Of a stretch of DNA of 8,134 nucleotides, positions 1 to 6,825 are shown in pieces. The notes beneath the pieces are model-generated. The model saw only the letters and a list, made by a program, of their open reading frames with translations. It did not search any database and was not told where the DNA came from. Made by a program: the position numbers and the translations under genes. The first letter of the stretch is position 1; each line of letters begins with the position of its first letter. The DNA is from Actinomycetales bacterium (GTDB taxonomy: Bacteria > Actinomycetota > Actinomycetes > Actinomycetales > Microbacteriaceae): assembly GCA_028868555.1 (NCBI GenBank), contig JAGWUG010000034.1, positions 1-8,134 on the forward strand. Direction: 5' to 3'.

Positions 1-798
1 GATGTAAACCTCTGGGTGGCCGAAGAACCAGAACAGGTGCTCCCAAAGCATTGGACCACCGTTGGCTGGGTCAAACAGGTGAGCGCCGAAGCGACGGTCT
101 GCACCCATGGCGAACAGTGCGGCTGCCAGTGGGGGGAAGCACATGATGACCAGGATGGAGGTCACCAGGGTGTTCCAGGTGAAGATAGGCATACGGAACA
201 TGGTCATACCAGGTGCACGCATAGTGAGGATGGTGGTGATGAAGTTCACGCCACCCATGATGGTTCCGAAACCACTGAGTGCCAGACCGAAGACCCATAG
301 GTCTCCACCGATGCCCGGGGTGTAGGTGGTGTTAGCCAGTGGCTGGTAAGCGAACCAACCGAAGCCAGCTGCACCCTGAGGGGTGAAGTAACCGGCAACT
401 GCCACGAACGAACCGAAGAAGTAGAACCAGTAGGCGATGGCGTTCAGACGTGGGAAGGCCACGTCCGGAGCACCGATCTGAACCGGCATGAGGATGTTGG
501 CAAAGGCCGCGAACAGCGGGGTTGCAAACATCAGCAGCATGATGGTGCCGTGCATGGTGAAGAGCTGGTTGTACTGCTCGTGGGTTGCAACCACGCTCTG
601 GCCAGGGAAAGCCAGCTGAGCGCGGATGACCAGAGCCATGATTCCACCGATGACGAAGTAGGCCATCGAGGTGATGAGGTACAGGTAACCGATCTTCTTG
701 TGATCGGTAGTGGTGAGCCAATCAACCAGGATGCGGCCCTTGGATTTGCGCGCTGCGCCCACCGAGGAGGCAGTTGCAGAAGCAGTTGCGGTTGCCAT
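1..798 (-). CDS. ctaD: Cytochrome c oxidase subunit I, N-terminal part (cut by window edge)
   Basis: This is the catalytic subunit of the aa3-type terminal oxidase, a polytopic membrane protein that reduces O2 and pumps protons. The frame is open from the ATG at 798 to the window edge, giving 266 residues, about half the usual length of the family. Visible signatures are the N-terminal DHKKIGYLY stretch, the MHGTIM motif whose H83 is a low-spin haem a ligand, and [12 protein letters not shown] with D112 and N119 at the D-channel entrance. At the window edge lies GHPEVYI, with CuB ligand H261, E263 at the top of the D channel and Y265, the residue cross-linked to a CuB histidine. These are the marks of a type A haem-copper oxidase. 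The gene follows ctaC by 11 bases carrying an AGGA ribosome site, so the two are almost certainly co-transcribed. The residue roles come from family knowledge. Confidence 0.97.
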   Translation of the reverse strand, partial: MATATASATASSVGAARKSKGRILVDWLTTTDHKKIGYLYLITSMAYFVIGGIMALVIRAQLAFPGQSVVATHEQYNQLFTMHGTIMLLMFATPLFAAFANILMPVQIGAPDVAFPRLNAIAYWFYFFGSFVAVAGYFTPQGAAGFGWFAYQPLANTTYTPGIGGDLWVFGLALSGFGTIMGGVNFITTILTMRAPGMTMFRMPIFTWNTLVTSILVIMCFPPLAAALFAMGADRRFGAHLFDPANGGPMLWEHLFWFFGHPEVYI

Positions 799-809
799 TT
801 TCGTTTTCC

Positions 810-1655
810 TTAGTTGTTGATTGCCTTGTTACCAGGCAGGGTCTGCATGCGGTTGAGGTCGAAGCCAAGCTGACCGTTGTTGCCGGCTGCCTTGAGGGCG
901 GCGATGTGGGCATCGTAGTCGGCCTTGTCAACAACCTTCACGTTGAAGAGCATGGCGCTGTGGAACTCACCACAGAGCTCGGCACACTTACCGGCGAAGG
1001 TGCCGGCTTCGGTTGGGGTGAAGTAGATGCGGTTTACGCGACCTGGGAACATGTCCTTCTTGTAGAGGAAGTCGATGACCCAGAAGGAGTGGATAACGTC
1101 ACGCGAGGTGAGGTCAACCTCAACCGGTACGTCCTTCTCTAGGTAAAGGGTGGGCAGGGTTGCCTCAGTCTTGGACTTAGGGCCGTCCTGGTACTGGATG
1201 CCGGAGTCGTAGGTGTTGTCGTTGGTGTAGTTGAAGTCCCACGACCACTGCTTACCGATGACCTGAACCACGCGGGTGGCGTGGTTTGGCTGCTCGATGG
1301 CAGTCATGGTCTTTGCGGTGAAAGCGAAGAAGCCCACGGTGATGATGAATGGCACCACGGTGAACAGGGTCTCGATTGGCATGTTGTAACGCAGCTGCAC
1401 TGGCAGGCCGGTCTCACCCTTGCGGCGACGGTAGGCGATCATGGCCCAGGCCATGAGGCCCCAGGAGATGACACCCACGATGAGCAGCACGATCCAAGAG
1501 GTGACCCAGAGGCCAACAATGGACGAGGTGTGGTTGGTCACGTGGCCGGAACCAGGCAGGTAACCCTGCAGTTCCTGCTTGGTGCAACCAGTGAGCAAAA
1601 GCGTGGAGGCTACGGCCAAAATGCCGGCCAACTTCAGGTGGCGCTTACGAAGCAC
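810..1655 (-). CDS. ctaC: Cytochrome c oxidase subunit II (CuA lipoprotein)
   Basis: This 281-residue subunit takes electrons from cytochrome c (in Actinobacteria usually the fused di-haem QcrC) through a CuA centre and passes them to CtaD. The N-terminus is a lipoprotein signal: basic RKRH, a hydrophobic stretch, then the lipobox LTGC with C24 as the lipidation site. Two membrane helices follow at about residues 45-75 and 97-115. The C-terminal cupredoxin domain carries the full CuA set: H189 in DVIHSFW, then C224, E226, C228, H232 and M235 in the [12 protein letters not shown] block. The start is GTG at 1655, chosen because the signal peptide begins there and an AAGGG ribosome site lies just upstream; no ATG precedes the signal peptide. 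It is first in the unit with ctaD. The identification is secure and nothing is missing. Confidence 0.97.
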   Translation of the reverse strand: MLRKRHLKLAGILAVASTLLLTGCTKQELQGYLPGSGHVTNHTSSIVGLWVTSWIVLLIVGVISWGLMAWAMIAYRRRKGETGLPVQLRYNMPIETLFTVVPFIITVGFFAFTAKTMTAIEQPNHATRVVQVIGKQWSWDFNYTNDNTYDSGIQYQDGPKSKTEATLPTLYLEKDVPVEVDLTSRDVIHSFWVIDFLYKKDMFPGRVNRIYFTPTEAGTFAGKCAELCGEFHSAMLFNVKVVDKADYDAHIAALKAAGNNGQLGFDLNRMQTLPGNKAINN

Positions 1656-1766
1656 AATCTACCCTTCGAAAAACGAATTCGTACACCCCTATCCTATTCC
1701 CGTCGCCCCCTCAAACTTGGCGGAAACCACGCAAAAGACCCCTTAAAAGCGGGGTTCGCGGCGATT
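1656..1766 (-). promoter_or_regulatory. Leader and probable promoter region of ctaC-ctaD
   Basis: The region lies between the erpA terminator and the ctaC start, so it should hold the ctaCD promoter. No convincing -35/-10 pair was found; TAGGAT on the minus strand near 1690-1700 is the best -10-like hexamer and is weak. Two structures are visible. ACGAATTCGT at 1673-1682 is a perfect 10-base palindrome 18 bases upstream of the start codon. A short hairpin, ACCCC at 1738-1742 with GGGGT at 1751-1755, is followed on the minus strand by CTTTT and could be a back-up terminator for erpA. The assignment rests mainly on position. Confidence 0.35.
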
Positions 1767-1806
1767 AAAAAAAGTTAGCCCCGCCTAACTGGAAGGCGGG
1801 GCTAAC
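1767..1806 (-). terminator. Rho-independent terminator after erpA
   Basis: A perfect 13-bp GC-rich stem (1774-1786 with 1794-1806) has a 7-base loop and is followed on the minus strand by seven U residues (the seven A's at 1767-1773). This is a textbook intrinsic terminator 16 bases beyond the erpA stop. It ends the dipeptidase-erpA unit before ctaC begins. Confidence 0.93.
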
Positions 1807-1822
1807 TGAAGCGGGTTTTTGA

Positions 1823-2176
1823 CTAGTTAAACGAGTTTCCGCAGGCGCAGCTGCCGGTTGCGTTTGGGTTGTCAATGGTGAAGCCCTGACGCATCAGGGT
1901 GTCCTCGAAGTCGATGGTGGCGCCAGTCAGGTACAGCGCTGAAGACTGGTCAACCACTACCTCAACGCCGTCGTAGTTGACGATCAGGTCCTGCTCGTCG
2001 GCGTTCTCGTCCAGCCACATGTCGTACTGCAGACCCGCGCAACCGCCGGCCTTGACCTCCATGCGCAGACGCAGGCTGGTGTTGCCCTCGGCCTCAACGG
2101 CCTTGCGCAGACGCTCCTGTGCCGATGGGGTCAGGTTTACGCCGTGTGCTGGTGCGGTCTCTACGGTGTCGCTCAT
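1823..2176 (-). CDS. erpA: Iron-sulfur cluster insertion protein, IscA/ErpA family
   Basis: This 117-residue A-type Fe-S carrier receives clusters from the assembly machinery and hands them to apo-enzymes in the cytoplasm. The HesB/IscA fold occupies about residues 13-116. The three cluster-binding cysteines are present: C46 in KAGGCAGLQY and C110/C112 in the C-terminal GSCACGNSF motif. The length matches the family. The ATG at 2176 has a clear AGGAG site 6 bases upstream. The gene follows the dipeptidase by 58 bases on the same strand and ends at a strong terminator. ErpA lying near the oxidase genes is a recurring arrangement in Actinobacteria. It may serve respiratory enzymes, which is an inference from context. 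ErpA is preferred over IscA because no isc genes are visible. Confidence 0.92.
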   Translation of the reverse strand: MSDTVETAPAHGVNLTPSAQERLRKAVEAEGNTSLRLRMEVKAGGCAGLQYDMWLDENADEQDLIVNYDGVEVVVDQSSALYLTGATIDFEDTLMRQGFTIDNPNATGSCACGNSFN

Positions 2177-2226
2177 TTTGAACTCCTAGTTGTTGCCTGC
2201 CCCACTCGAGGCAGAAAGCTAATGAA

Positions 2227-2232
2227 ATTGTA
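2227..2232 (-). promoter_or_regulatory. Possible -10 box of an internal erpA promoter
   Basis: TACAAT on the minus strand matches five of six consensus bases, and lies 50 bases upstream of the erpA start, just beyond the dipeptidase stop. No good -35 is seen at the right distance. A CTGCC/GGCAG hairpin (2197-2201 with 2210-2214) would fall in the leader. It could give erpA expression independent of the dipeptidase. Confidence 0.3.
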
Positions 2233-2234
2233 AA

Positions 2235-3647
2235 TCAGTTTTTGAGCGAATTGCTTCCCAAAAGTAGGAGCGCTTCTGCAACCATGGCGTTCTTGAGGCC
2301 ACCTAGGTGCACCGACTCGTTTGGGCTGTGTGCGCGGGAGTCTGGGTCTTCCACACCGGTGACCAGAATCTGGGCGGCCGGGAACAGCTCAACTAGGTCG
2401 GCAATGAACGGAATTGAACCACCGATGCCCAGATCTACCGACTCGTGTCCGTAGGCCTTGCCGAGCGCCTCTTCCAGCAGTGGCTTGGCCCAGCCGCCGT
2501 CGGTGACGAGGTATGGCTTGCCCTTTTCAACGTCGTGGTAGTCGAGCTTGGCACCCCAAGGAAGGTTGGCTTCCAGGTGGTCGCGAAGCAGCTGCAGTGC
2601 ACGCTCCGGCTGCTCCCCCGGCGCAATGCGCATAGAAATCTTGGCCTTCACGCTCGGCAGCATGGTGTTGCTCGAAAGCGCAACTGTCTGACCGTCAATT
2701 CCAATCACGGTGATGGCCGGCTTGGTCCAGTTGCGGTCGGTCAGGCTTCCCTCACCGATGAACTGAACGCCATCCAACAGTCCGCTATCGGCGCGCATCA
2801 TGGCATCGGTGAGCGGCAGTTCTGCCGCCTTGGAGCTGTGCAAACCGGCAACGGCAACGTTTCCGCGCGCGTCGTGGAGGCTTGCCAGCAAACGAATCAT
2901 GGCGGTCATGGCGTCTGGAACCACTCCCCCGAACATGCCGGAGTGAACGGCGTGGTCCAGAGTGCGTACCTCGATTACCTGGCTCACCAGTCCGCGCAGC
3001 GTGGTTGTGATTCCAGGGATTTCGGTGGTGAAGTTGCCGCTATCAGCCACGATGATTACGTCCGACTTCAGGTCTTCGGCGTTGGCCTCGAGGAAGTTAC
3101 GGAAGGACGGACTGCCGGCCTCCTCTTCACCCTCGATGAAGCAGGTGATGCCAAGGTCAAAATCCGCGCCGGCAACGGCCTTCAGGGTCTCGATTGCGGT
3201 GAGGTGAGCCACGATGCCCGCTTTGTCGTCGGCCGCGCCGCGACCATACATGCGGCCGTCAATGATGGTCGGCTGGAACTCCGGGGTCTTCCAGATAGTG
3301 GCATCGCCAGGAGGCTGAACGTCGTGGTGGGCGTATAGCAAAATCTGTGGCGCGCCGTTCTTGGCTGCGCGACGAGCAACTACTGCTGGAGCGCCAAGCT
3401 TGTCGCCGTACTCGGCGGCGACAGGAGCCTTGCGGATCTCGATGAAGTCAAAAACTCCGGTTTCGCGGAGCAACTCGGCCACCTTGGCGGCGCTCCGCTC
3501 CAGGTTTTCCGGATCGAAGGCATCCCAGGCGATACCGGGGATTCGGACTAGGTCCCCAAGGGTTCCGATAGCGCTTGGAAAGGCGGCAGTAACTGCATCG
3601 GTGACTTGGGAGACTTGGGCTGCGGAAAGCGAGTTGCTGGCGGTCAT
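2235..3647 (-). CDS. M20-family metallodipeptidase
   Basis: This 470-residue cytoplasmic zinc peptidase resembles the carnosinase/CNDP2-type branch of family M20 and probably cleaves dipeptides or short peptides. The di-zinc site is complete: H107 and D109 in AHHDVQPPGD, bridging D140 in YGRGAADDKAG, catalytic E175 and ligand E176 in the EGEEEAGS motif, D202 in VADSGN, and H440 in DSRAHSPNES. A lid or dimerisation domain lies between about residues 210 and 370. The start is the ATG at 3647. The frame stays open 38 codons further upstream, but that extension runs into the divergent gene's leader and has no family character. There is no Shine-Dalgarno; a TAAGAT box ends 7 bases before the ATG, so the message is probably leaderless. 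Co-transcription with erpA is likely. The exact substrate is unknown. Confidence 0.93.
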   Translation of the reverse strand: MTASNSLSAAQVSQVTDAVTAAFPSAIGTLGDLVRIPGIAWDAFDPENLERSAAKVAELLRETGVFDFIEIRKAPVAAEYGDKLGAPAVVARRAAKNGAPQILLYAHHDVQPPGDATIWKTPEFQPTIIDGRMYGRGAADDKAGIVAHLTAIETLKAVAGADFDLGITCFIEGEEEAGSPSFRNFLEANAEDLKSDVIIVADSGNFTTEIPGITTTLRGLVSQVIEVRTLDHAVHSGMFGGVVPDAMTAMIRLLASLHDARGNVAVAGLHSSKAAELPLTDAMMRADSGLLDGVQFIGEGSLTDRNWTKPAITVIGIDGQTVALSSNTMLPSVKAKISMRIAPGEQPERALQLLRDHLEANLPWGAKLDYHDVEKGKPYLVTDGGWAKPLLEEALGKAYGHESVDLGIGGSIPFIADLVELFPAAQILVTGVEDPDSRAHSPNESVHLGGLKNAMVAEALLLLGSNSLKN

Positions 3648-3652
3648 ACGGG

Positions 3653-3660
3653 TAATCTTA
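3653..3660. promoter_or_regulatory. Overlapping divergent -10 boxes
   Basis: The octamer TAATCTTA reads as a -10 box on both strands: TAATCT (3653-3658) pointing to the DUF3043 gene and TAAGAT (3660-3655) pointing to the dipeptidase. The minus-strand box lies 7 bases before the dipeptidase ATG, the spacing of a leaderless transcript. The -35 regions are weak on both sides, which is common for actinobacterial housekeeping promoters. It is inferred from sequence alone. Confidence 0.55.
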
Positions 3661-3667
3661 TTTCTCA

Positions 3668-3682
3668 GGCGGCACGGCCGCC
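3668..3682 (+). promoter_or_regulatory. GC hairpin in the 5' leader of the DUF3043 gene
   Basis: GGCGGC (3668-3673) and GCCGCC (3677-3682) form a perfect 6-bp stem with a 3-base loop. It ends 6 bases before the AAGGGAG ribosome site (3689-3695), so it would stand next to the site without blocking it. It could tune translation or mRNA stability; it may also be chance in GC-rich DNA. Confidence 0.35.
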
Positions 3683-3699
3683 GTAGGCAAGGGAGCACA

Positions 3700-4263
3700 A
3701 TGTCCGAATCATCTGCAGAGCAGAAGCCAGCCGGTAAAGGCAAGGCAACTCCAACCCGCAAGCAGGCTCAGGCCGCAACCGTTCGCCCACTAGTTGGCGA
3801 CCGCAGCCCAGAGGCCAAGGAAGCCGCCAAGGCAAAGGCCAAGGCAGACCGCGCCCGCATGCGCGCTGGCCAGCTAGCCGGCGAAGACAAGTACCTGCCA
3901 CTGCGAGAGCGCGGACCACAGAAGAAGTTTGTGCGCGACCTCATCGATGCCCGCTACACCGTGGGCGAGTTCCTGGTGCCGGCAATGGTAATGGTTCTGC
4001 TGCTCAGCTTCATGGACTCCAACCAGGCCTCAACCTTCAACAAGACTCTTTCGCTGATCTCCATCGGCATCATGCTTGCCATCGTGCTGGACAGCGTGTT
4101 CATTGCCCGCAGGGTAAAGAAGGCCGCCAAGGAGAAGTTTGGCGCCGACAAGCTGGAGTCGGGACTAGCCCTTTACGGCGTGGTTCGCGGAACCCAGCTG
4201 CGTATGCTGCGCATGCCAAAGCCAGCCGTTGGTCCATTCCTCGGCAAGAACAAGAAGAAGTAG
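3700..4263 (+). CDS. DUF3043 family membrane protein
   Basis: This 187-residue protein belongs to the actinobacterial DUF3043 family, whose function is not established. The first 85 residues are highly charged: a Lys/Pro-rich start with TPTRKQAQAA, an Ala/Lys-rich helix around 38-55, then the family block RARMRAGQLAGEDKYLPLRE and RGPQKKFVRDLIDARYTVGEF. Two predicted membrane helices follow at about residues 91-105 and 117-136, then a basic tail ending in NKKK. The ATG at 3700 is chosen over longer in-frame starts because AAGGGAG sits 4 bases upstream and the family sequence begins here. It lies divergent to the dipeptidase, and only 6 bases separate it from the aldo/keto reductase, so those two form an operon. 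The family call is recalled from sequence character, not a search. Confidence 0.88.
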   Translation: MSESSAEQKPAGKGKATPTRKQAQAATVRPLVGDRSPEAKEAAKAKAKADRARMRAGQLAGEDKYLPLRERGPQKKFVRDLIDARYTVGEFLVPAMVMVLLLSFMDSNQASTFNKTLSLISIGIMLAIVLDSVFIARRVKKAAKEKFGADKLESGLALYGVVRGTQLRMLRMPKPAVGPFLGKNKKK

Positions 4264-4269
4264 GTCAAA

Positions 4270-5271
4270 GTGCGCTATCGCTACCTAGGTAACTCCGGTT
4301 TCAAGGTGAGCGAGCTCACCTACGGTAACTGGCTCACCCACGCCTCACAGGTTGACGACTCGGTGGCAATCGCCACCGTGCACGCCGCCCTAGATGGCGG
4401 AATCACCTCGTTCGATACCGCCGACGTTTACGCCAACCTGGCTGCCGAAGAGGTACTGGGTAAGGCGCTCGCCGGACAGCGCCGCGAAGGTCTGGAGATC
4501 TTCACTAAGACCTATTGGCCAGTTGCAAACCGCGGTCCGAACGATACCGGCCTGAGCCGCAAGCACATTATGGACAGCATCAACGGTTCGCTGCGCCGTC
4601 TGCAGACCGACTACGTTGACCTGTACCAGGCTCACCGCTACGACGTGGAAACTCCGCTGGAGGAGACCATGGTGGCCTTCGCCGACATCGTGCGTCAGGG
4701 CAAGGCTCTGTACATCGGTGTTTCGGAGTGGAACGCAAAGCAGATTTCCGAAGCGCACGCGCTGGCCAAAGAACTCAAGATTCAGCTGATCTCAAACCAG
4801 CCGCAGTACTCCATGCTGTGGCGCGTGATTGAAGGCGAAATTGTGCCGACCTGTACCGAACTGGGCGTGAGCCAGATTGTTTGGTCACCGATGGCGCAGG
4901 GCGTGTTGACTGGCAAGTACCTACCTGGCCAGGCGGCGCCGGCCGACAGCCGCGCAGCCAACGACAAGTCGAACATGTTCATCAAGGAACTCATGGACGA
5001 CAGCCTGCTGACCGCGGTTCAGGAGCTGAAGCCGATTGCCGAGGGTCTTGGTCTGACCATGGCTCAGCTGGCACTGGCCTGGACTCTGCAGAACCCAAAC
5101 GTGGCCTCGGCCATTGTTGGCGCTAGCCGTCCAGACCAGATCACCTCAAACCTGGGAGCCGTTGGCGTTGAGCTGCCTGCCGAGGTAATGGAGAAGATCG
5201 AGAAGCTGATGGCTCCGTTCGCTAAGTTTGACCCAGCCCTCACCGAGTCACCGGCTCGTCGCCTGGTTTAG
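4270..5271 (+). CDS. Aldo/keto reductase, Kv-beta/YghZ-like
   Basis: This 333-residue NADPH-dependent oxidoreductase has a TIM-barrel fold and reduces aldehydes or ketones in the cytoplasm. The catalytic tetrad is visible: D49 and Y54 in SFDTADVY, K80 in IFTKTYW, and H122 in DLYQAHRYD. The cofactor site shows SNQPQYSM (175-182), WSPMAQGVLTGKY (205-217) and IVGASRPDQI (282-291) near the end. The segment GPNDTGLSRKHI is typical of the potassium-channel beta-subunit-like branch that includes YghZ. The start is GTG at 4270, 6 bases after the upstream stop, with a weak AGG overlapping that stop, which suggests translational coupling. Methylglyoxal-type detoxification is plausible from the family; the true substrate cannot be read from sequence. 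Confidence 0.93.
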   Translation: MRYRYLGNSGFKVSELTYGNWLTHASQVDDSVAIATVHAALDGGITSFDTADVYANLAAEEVLGKALAGQRREGLEIFTKTYWPVANRGPNDTGLSRKHIMDSINGSLRRLQTDYVDLYQAHRYDVETPLEETMVAFADIVRQGKALYIGVSEWNAKQISEAHALAKELKIQLISNQPQYSMLWRVIEGEIVPTCTELGVSQIVWSPMAQGVLTGKYLPGQAAPADSRAANDKSNMFIKELMDDSLLTAVQELKPIAEGLGLTMAQLALAWTLQNPNVASAIVGASRPDQITSNLGAVGVELPAEVMEKIEKLMAPFAKFDPALTESPARRLV

Positions 5272-5281
5272 CTATAGAAAC

Positions 5282-5316
5282 ACGAATGCCGCCCATCGGT
5301 GATGGGCGGCATTCGT
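5282..5316. terminator. Bidirectional terminator between convergent genes
   Basis: A perfect 16-bp stem (5282-5297 with 5301-5316) closes on a 3-base GGT loop. It starts 10 bases after the reductase stop and lies 22 bases beyond the desaturase stop on the other strand. The stem is very stable, but the T tracts are short (TTT on plus, GTTT on minus), so termination strength may rest mainly on the stem. Confidence 0.85.
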
Positions 5317-5338
5317 TTAAGAGTTGGGTTAGCTGCGT

Positions 5339-6427
5339 CTAGAAGATAGGACGCAGGGTTGCCACCAGTGGGCAAACGAACGGGTCGCTGTTGCGGCTGA
5401 GGCCAACCTTGTTGAGGTACTTCATGACCACAAGATAGCTGGCCAGCAGATTCATCTCGGTGAGTGGAACACCGCGCTCGGCACAGAACTCCACAACAAT
5501 CTTGTGAGCCTTGGCCAGGTGCGGGCGAGGCATCGATGGGAACAGGTGGTGCTCAACCTGGTAGTTGAGGCCGCCCATGAGGTTGTCCTTGAGCCACGAG
5601 CCGCGAATGTTGCGGCTGGTTAGAACTTGACGCTGGAAGAAGTCAATCTTGGACCCCTTCTCAATCAGCGGCATGCCCTTGTGGTTTGGCGCGAAGGCTG
5701 CTCCCATGAAGAACCCGAACATGAGCATCATGAACACCCAGAGGGCAATGGCCCAGAGCCAGCCGAACATGAGAGTCATGGCGATGTATGGAGCGGTCTG
5801 ACGAACCAGCATCAGGCCAAACTCCAGCAGGCGGATCTTGAGCGGACGGTCCTTGCGCTTGAGGCTGGAGAAGCTGTCGAGCAGCAGGTCGAACCCGGTG
5901 AACAAGAGCAAAAGCGGGAACAGGTAGCCCTGACGGTCGCTCAGCCAACGCTCAAAACCGCGCTTGCGGTTGCGGCTCTCTACGGTGAAGGACAGCACAC
6001 GAATGTTGATGTCTGGGTCTTCATCGATGAAGTTTGGCTTCTGGTGGTGCTTGTTGTGCTTGCGCTGCCAGAAACCGTAGCTGAGGCCGGCAAAGAGGTT
6101 GGCCAGAATGAGTCCGGCCCAGTCGTTTGCCTTGTTGTTGCGGAAGATCTGACGGTGCGCTGCCTCGTGGGCAATAAAGCCGAACTGGGCGCTGAGAACG
6201 CCAAGCAGACCGGCAATGGCAAAGCCGAGAAGGATCCAGGCGCCGTGCTGGTTGGTGAGGAGTCCTACAAAGCCACCTGCTACCCAGAGCGCGCTGGCCA
6301 GGGCAGAGATGATGAGGAGTCGGATGATGTAGAAGGAGGGCTTCTTTTTTAGTAACCCTGCCGCTGCTACCCGAGACAAAATTTCGCTGAAGAGCGTAGC
6401 CGTTTGACGGCTGGCCAATAAGGTCAC
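5339..6427 (-). CDS. Membrane fatty acid desaturase (acyl-CoA/acyl-lipid type)
   Basis: This 362-residue di-iron membrane enzyme introduces a double bond into fatty acyl chains and so adjusts membrane fluidity. All three histidine boxes are present: HEAAH (87-91), HNKHH (124-128) and QVEHH (290-294), the last in the NYQVEHHLFPSMPR block. The Q in place of the first H of box three is typical of the branch that includes linoleoyl-CoA and DesA3-like desaturases. Hydrophobic helices lie at about 36-58, 64-84, 104-118, 168-184 and 208-245. No cytochrome b5 domain is fused. The GTG at 6427 is preceded by TACACT with 6 bases between, a leaderless layout. A TTG at codon 4 with GGGGAG 8 bases upstream is an alternative start. 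The position of the double bond is unknown. Confidence 0.92.
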   Translation of the reverse strand: MTLLASRQTATLFSEILSRVAAAGLLKKKPSFYIIRLLIISALASALWVAGGFVGLLTNQHGAWILLGFAIAGLLGVLSAQFGFIAHEAAHRQIFRNNKANDWAGLILANLFAGLSYGFWQRKHNKHHQKPNFIDEDPDINIRVLSFTVESRNRKRGFERWLSDRQGYLFPLLLLFTGFDLLLDSFSSLKRKDRPLKIRLLEFGLMLVRQTAPYIAMTLMFGWLWAIALWVFMMLMFGFFMGAAFAPNHKGMPLIEKGSKIDFFQRQVLTSRNIRGSWLKDNLMGGLNYQVEHHLFPSMPRPHLAKAHKIVVEFCAERGVPLTEMNLLASYLVVMKYLNKVGLSRNSDPFVCPLVATLRPIF

Positions 6428-6433
6428 TCCCCA

Positions 6434-6439
6434 AGTGTA
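6434..6439 (-). promoter_or_regulatory. Candidate -10 box of the desaturase gene
   Basis: TACACT on the minus strand ends 6 bases before the GTG start codon, so transcription would begin at or next to the start codon. No clear -35 is seen upstream. The same box-to-start distance occurs at the dipeptidase gene. Confidence 0.45.
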
Positions 6440-6447
6440 GGTGCCAA

Positions 6448-6468
6448 AGTACTGGAATGCTCCAGACT
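6448..6468 (-). terminator. Weak hairpin, possible terminator of the HigA-DUF6958 unit
   Basis: On the minus strand AGTCTGGA pairs with TCCAG(T)ACT, an 8-bp stem with one bulged base and a GCAT loop, followed by TTT. It lies 25 bases after the DUF6958-type stop, and just upstream of the desaturase promoter. The stem is short and the U tract poor, so termination may be leaky. A second small inverted repeat, GGGTT-CTA-AACCC at 6488-6500, holds the stop codon in its loop. Confidence 0.35.
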
Positions 6469-6492
6469 CACTGCAAACCCACAGTTAGGGTT

Positions 6493-6822
6493 CTAAACCC
6501 GGTGCCAGCGCAGCGGTTTGGCGGTTCGTTCGCGCTCAATAATTCCATCCGCCTCGAGGTCTAGCTGAACGCACTTGCTCCACCAGTCAGCCTTCTCGCC
6601 GCCTGGAAAAACGTGCTCGGGCAGGTGGAAAACCACTTTGTTGCGCATCTCAGTTTGGGTTAGGCCCGGCGCCTGGCGCGGCAGAATGCGCAAAAGCGCG
6701 TTGCGCATCGCTTCGTACTTGACGGCATCAACTTTGCCCGTCCAGCCAGGCACATTCACGTTGCGGACCTCAACCTTTGGGCCGCTGTCCTTGGAAGCCT
6801 TGCGCTTTGGGTTTTGAGACAT
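6493..6822 (-). CDS. Small DUF6958-type protein, possible winged helix
   Basis: This 109-residue soluble protein has no assigned function. The N-terminus is basic and disordered (to about 19). The rest carries what I recall as the DUF6958 pattern: VPGWTGKVDAVKYEAMRNAL (25-44), LPRQAPGLTQTEM (47-59), LPEHVFPGGEKADWWSKCVQ (67-86), then LDLEADGIIER and a C-terminal KPLRWHRV. The spacing of helices and the final strand pair resembles a winged-helix fold, which would suit nucleic-acid binding; that is an inference. The ATG at 6822 lies 3 bases after the HigA stop (TAACGAATG) with no clear Shine-Dalgarno, so translation is probably coupled to higA. Its place behind an antitoxin is notable, since a toxin might be expected there. 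Confidence 0.78.
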   Translation of the reverse strand: MSQNPKRKASKDSGPKVEVRNVNVPGWTGKVDAVKYEAMRNALLRILPRQAPGLTQTEMRNKVVFHLPEHVFPGGEKADWWSKCVQLDLEADGIIERERTAKPLRWHRV

Positions 6823-6825
6823 TCG

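Noticed and set aside
2445..3338. 297-codon plus-strand open frame
   Set aside because: It is antisense to the M20 dipeptidase, whose motifs are clear; the translation has no recognisable domain.
3361..3699. Long in-frame extension upstream of the DUF3043 gene
   Set aside because: It is antisense to the dipeptidase and ignores the good AAGGGAG-ATG start at 3700.
3648..3761. N-terminal extension of the dipeptidase frame by 38 codons
   Set aside because: It runs across the divergent promoter and the DUF3043 ribosome site, has no family resemblance, and the M20 fold is complete from 3647.
5627..6352. 241-codon plus-strand open frame
   Set aside because: It is antisense to the desaturase; the Glu/Val/His-rich product is the typical mirror of a membrane protein gene.
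6482..6500. TTAGGG-like telomeric or repeat sequence near the DUF6958 stop
   Set aside because: It is a single copy next to a small inverted repeat around the stop codon, with no array.
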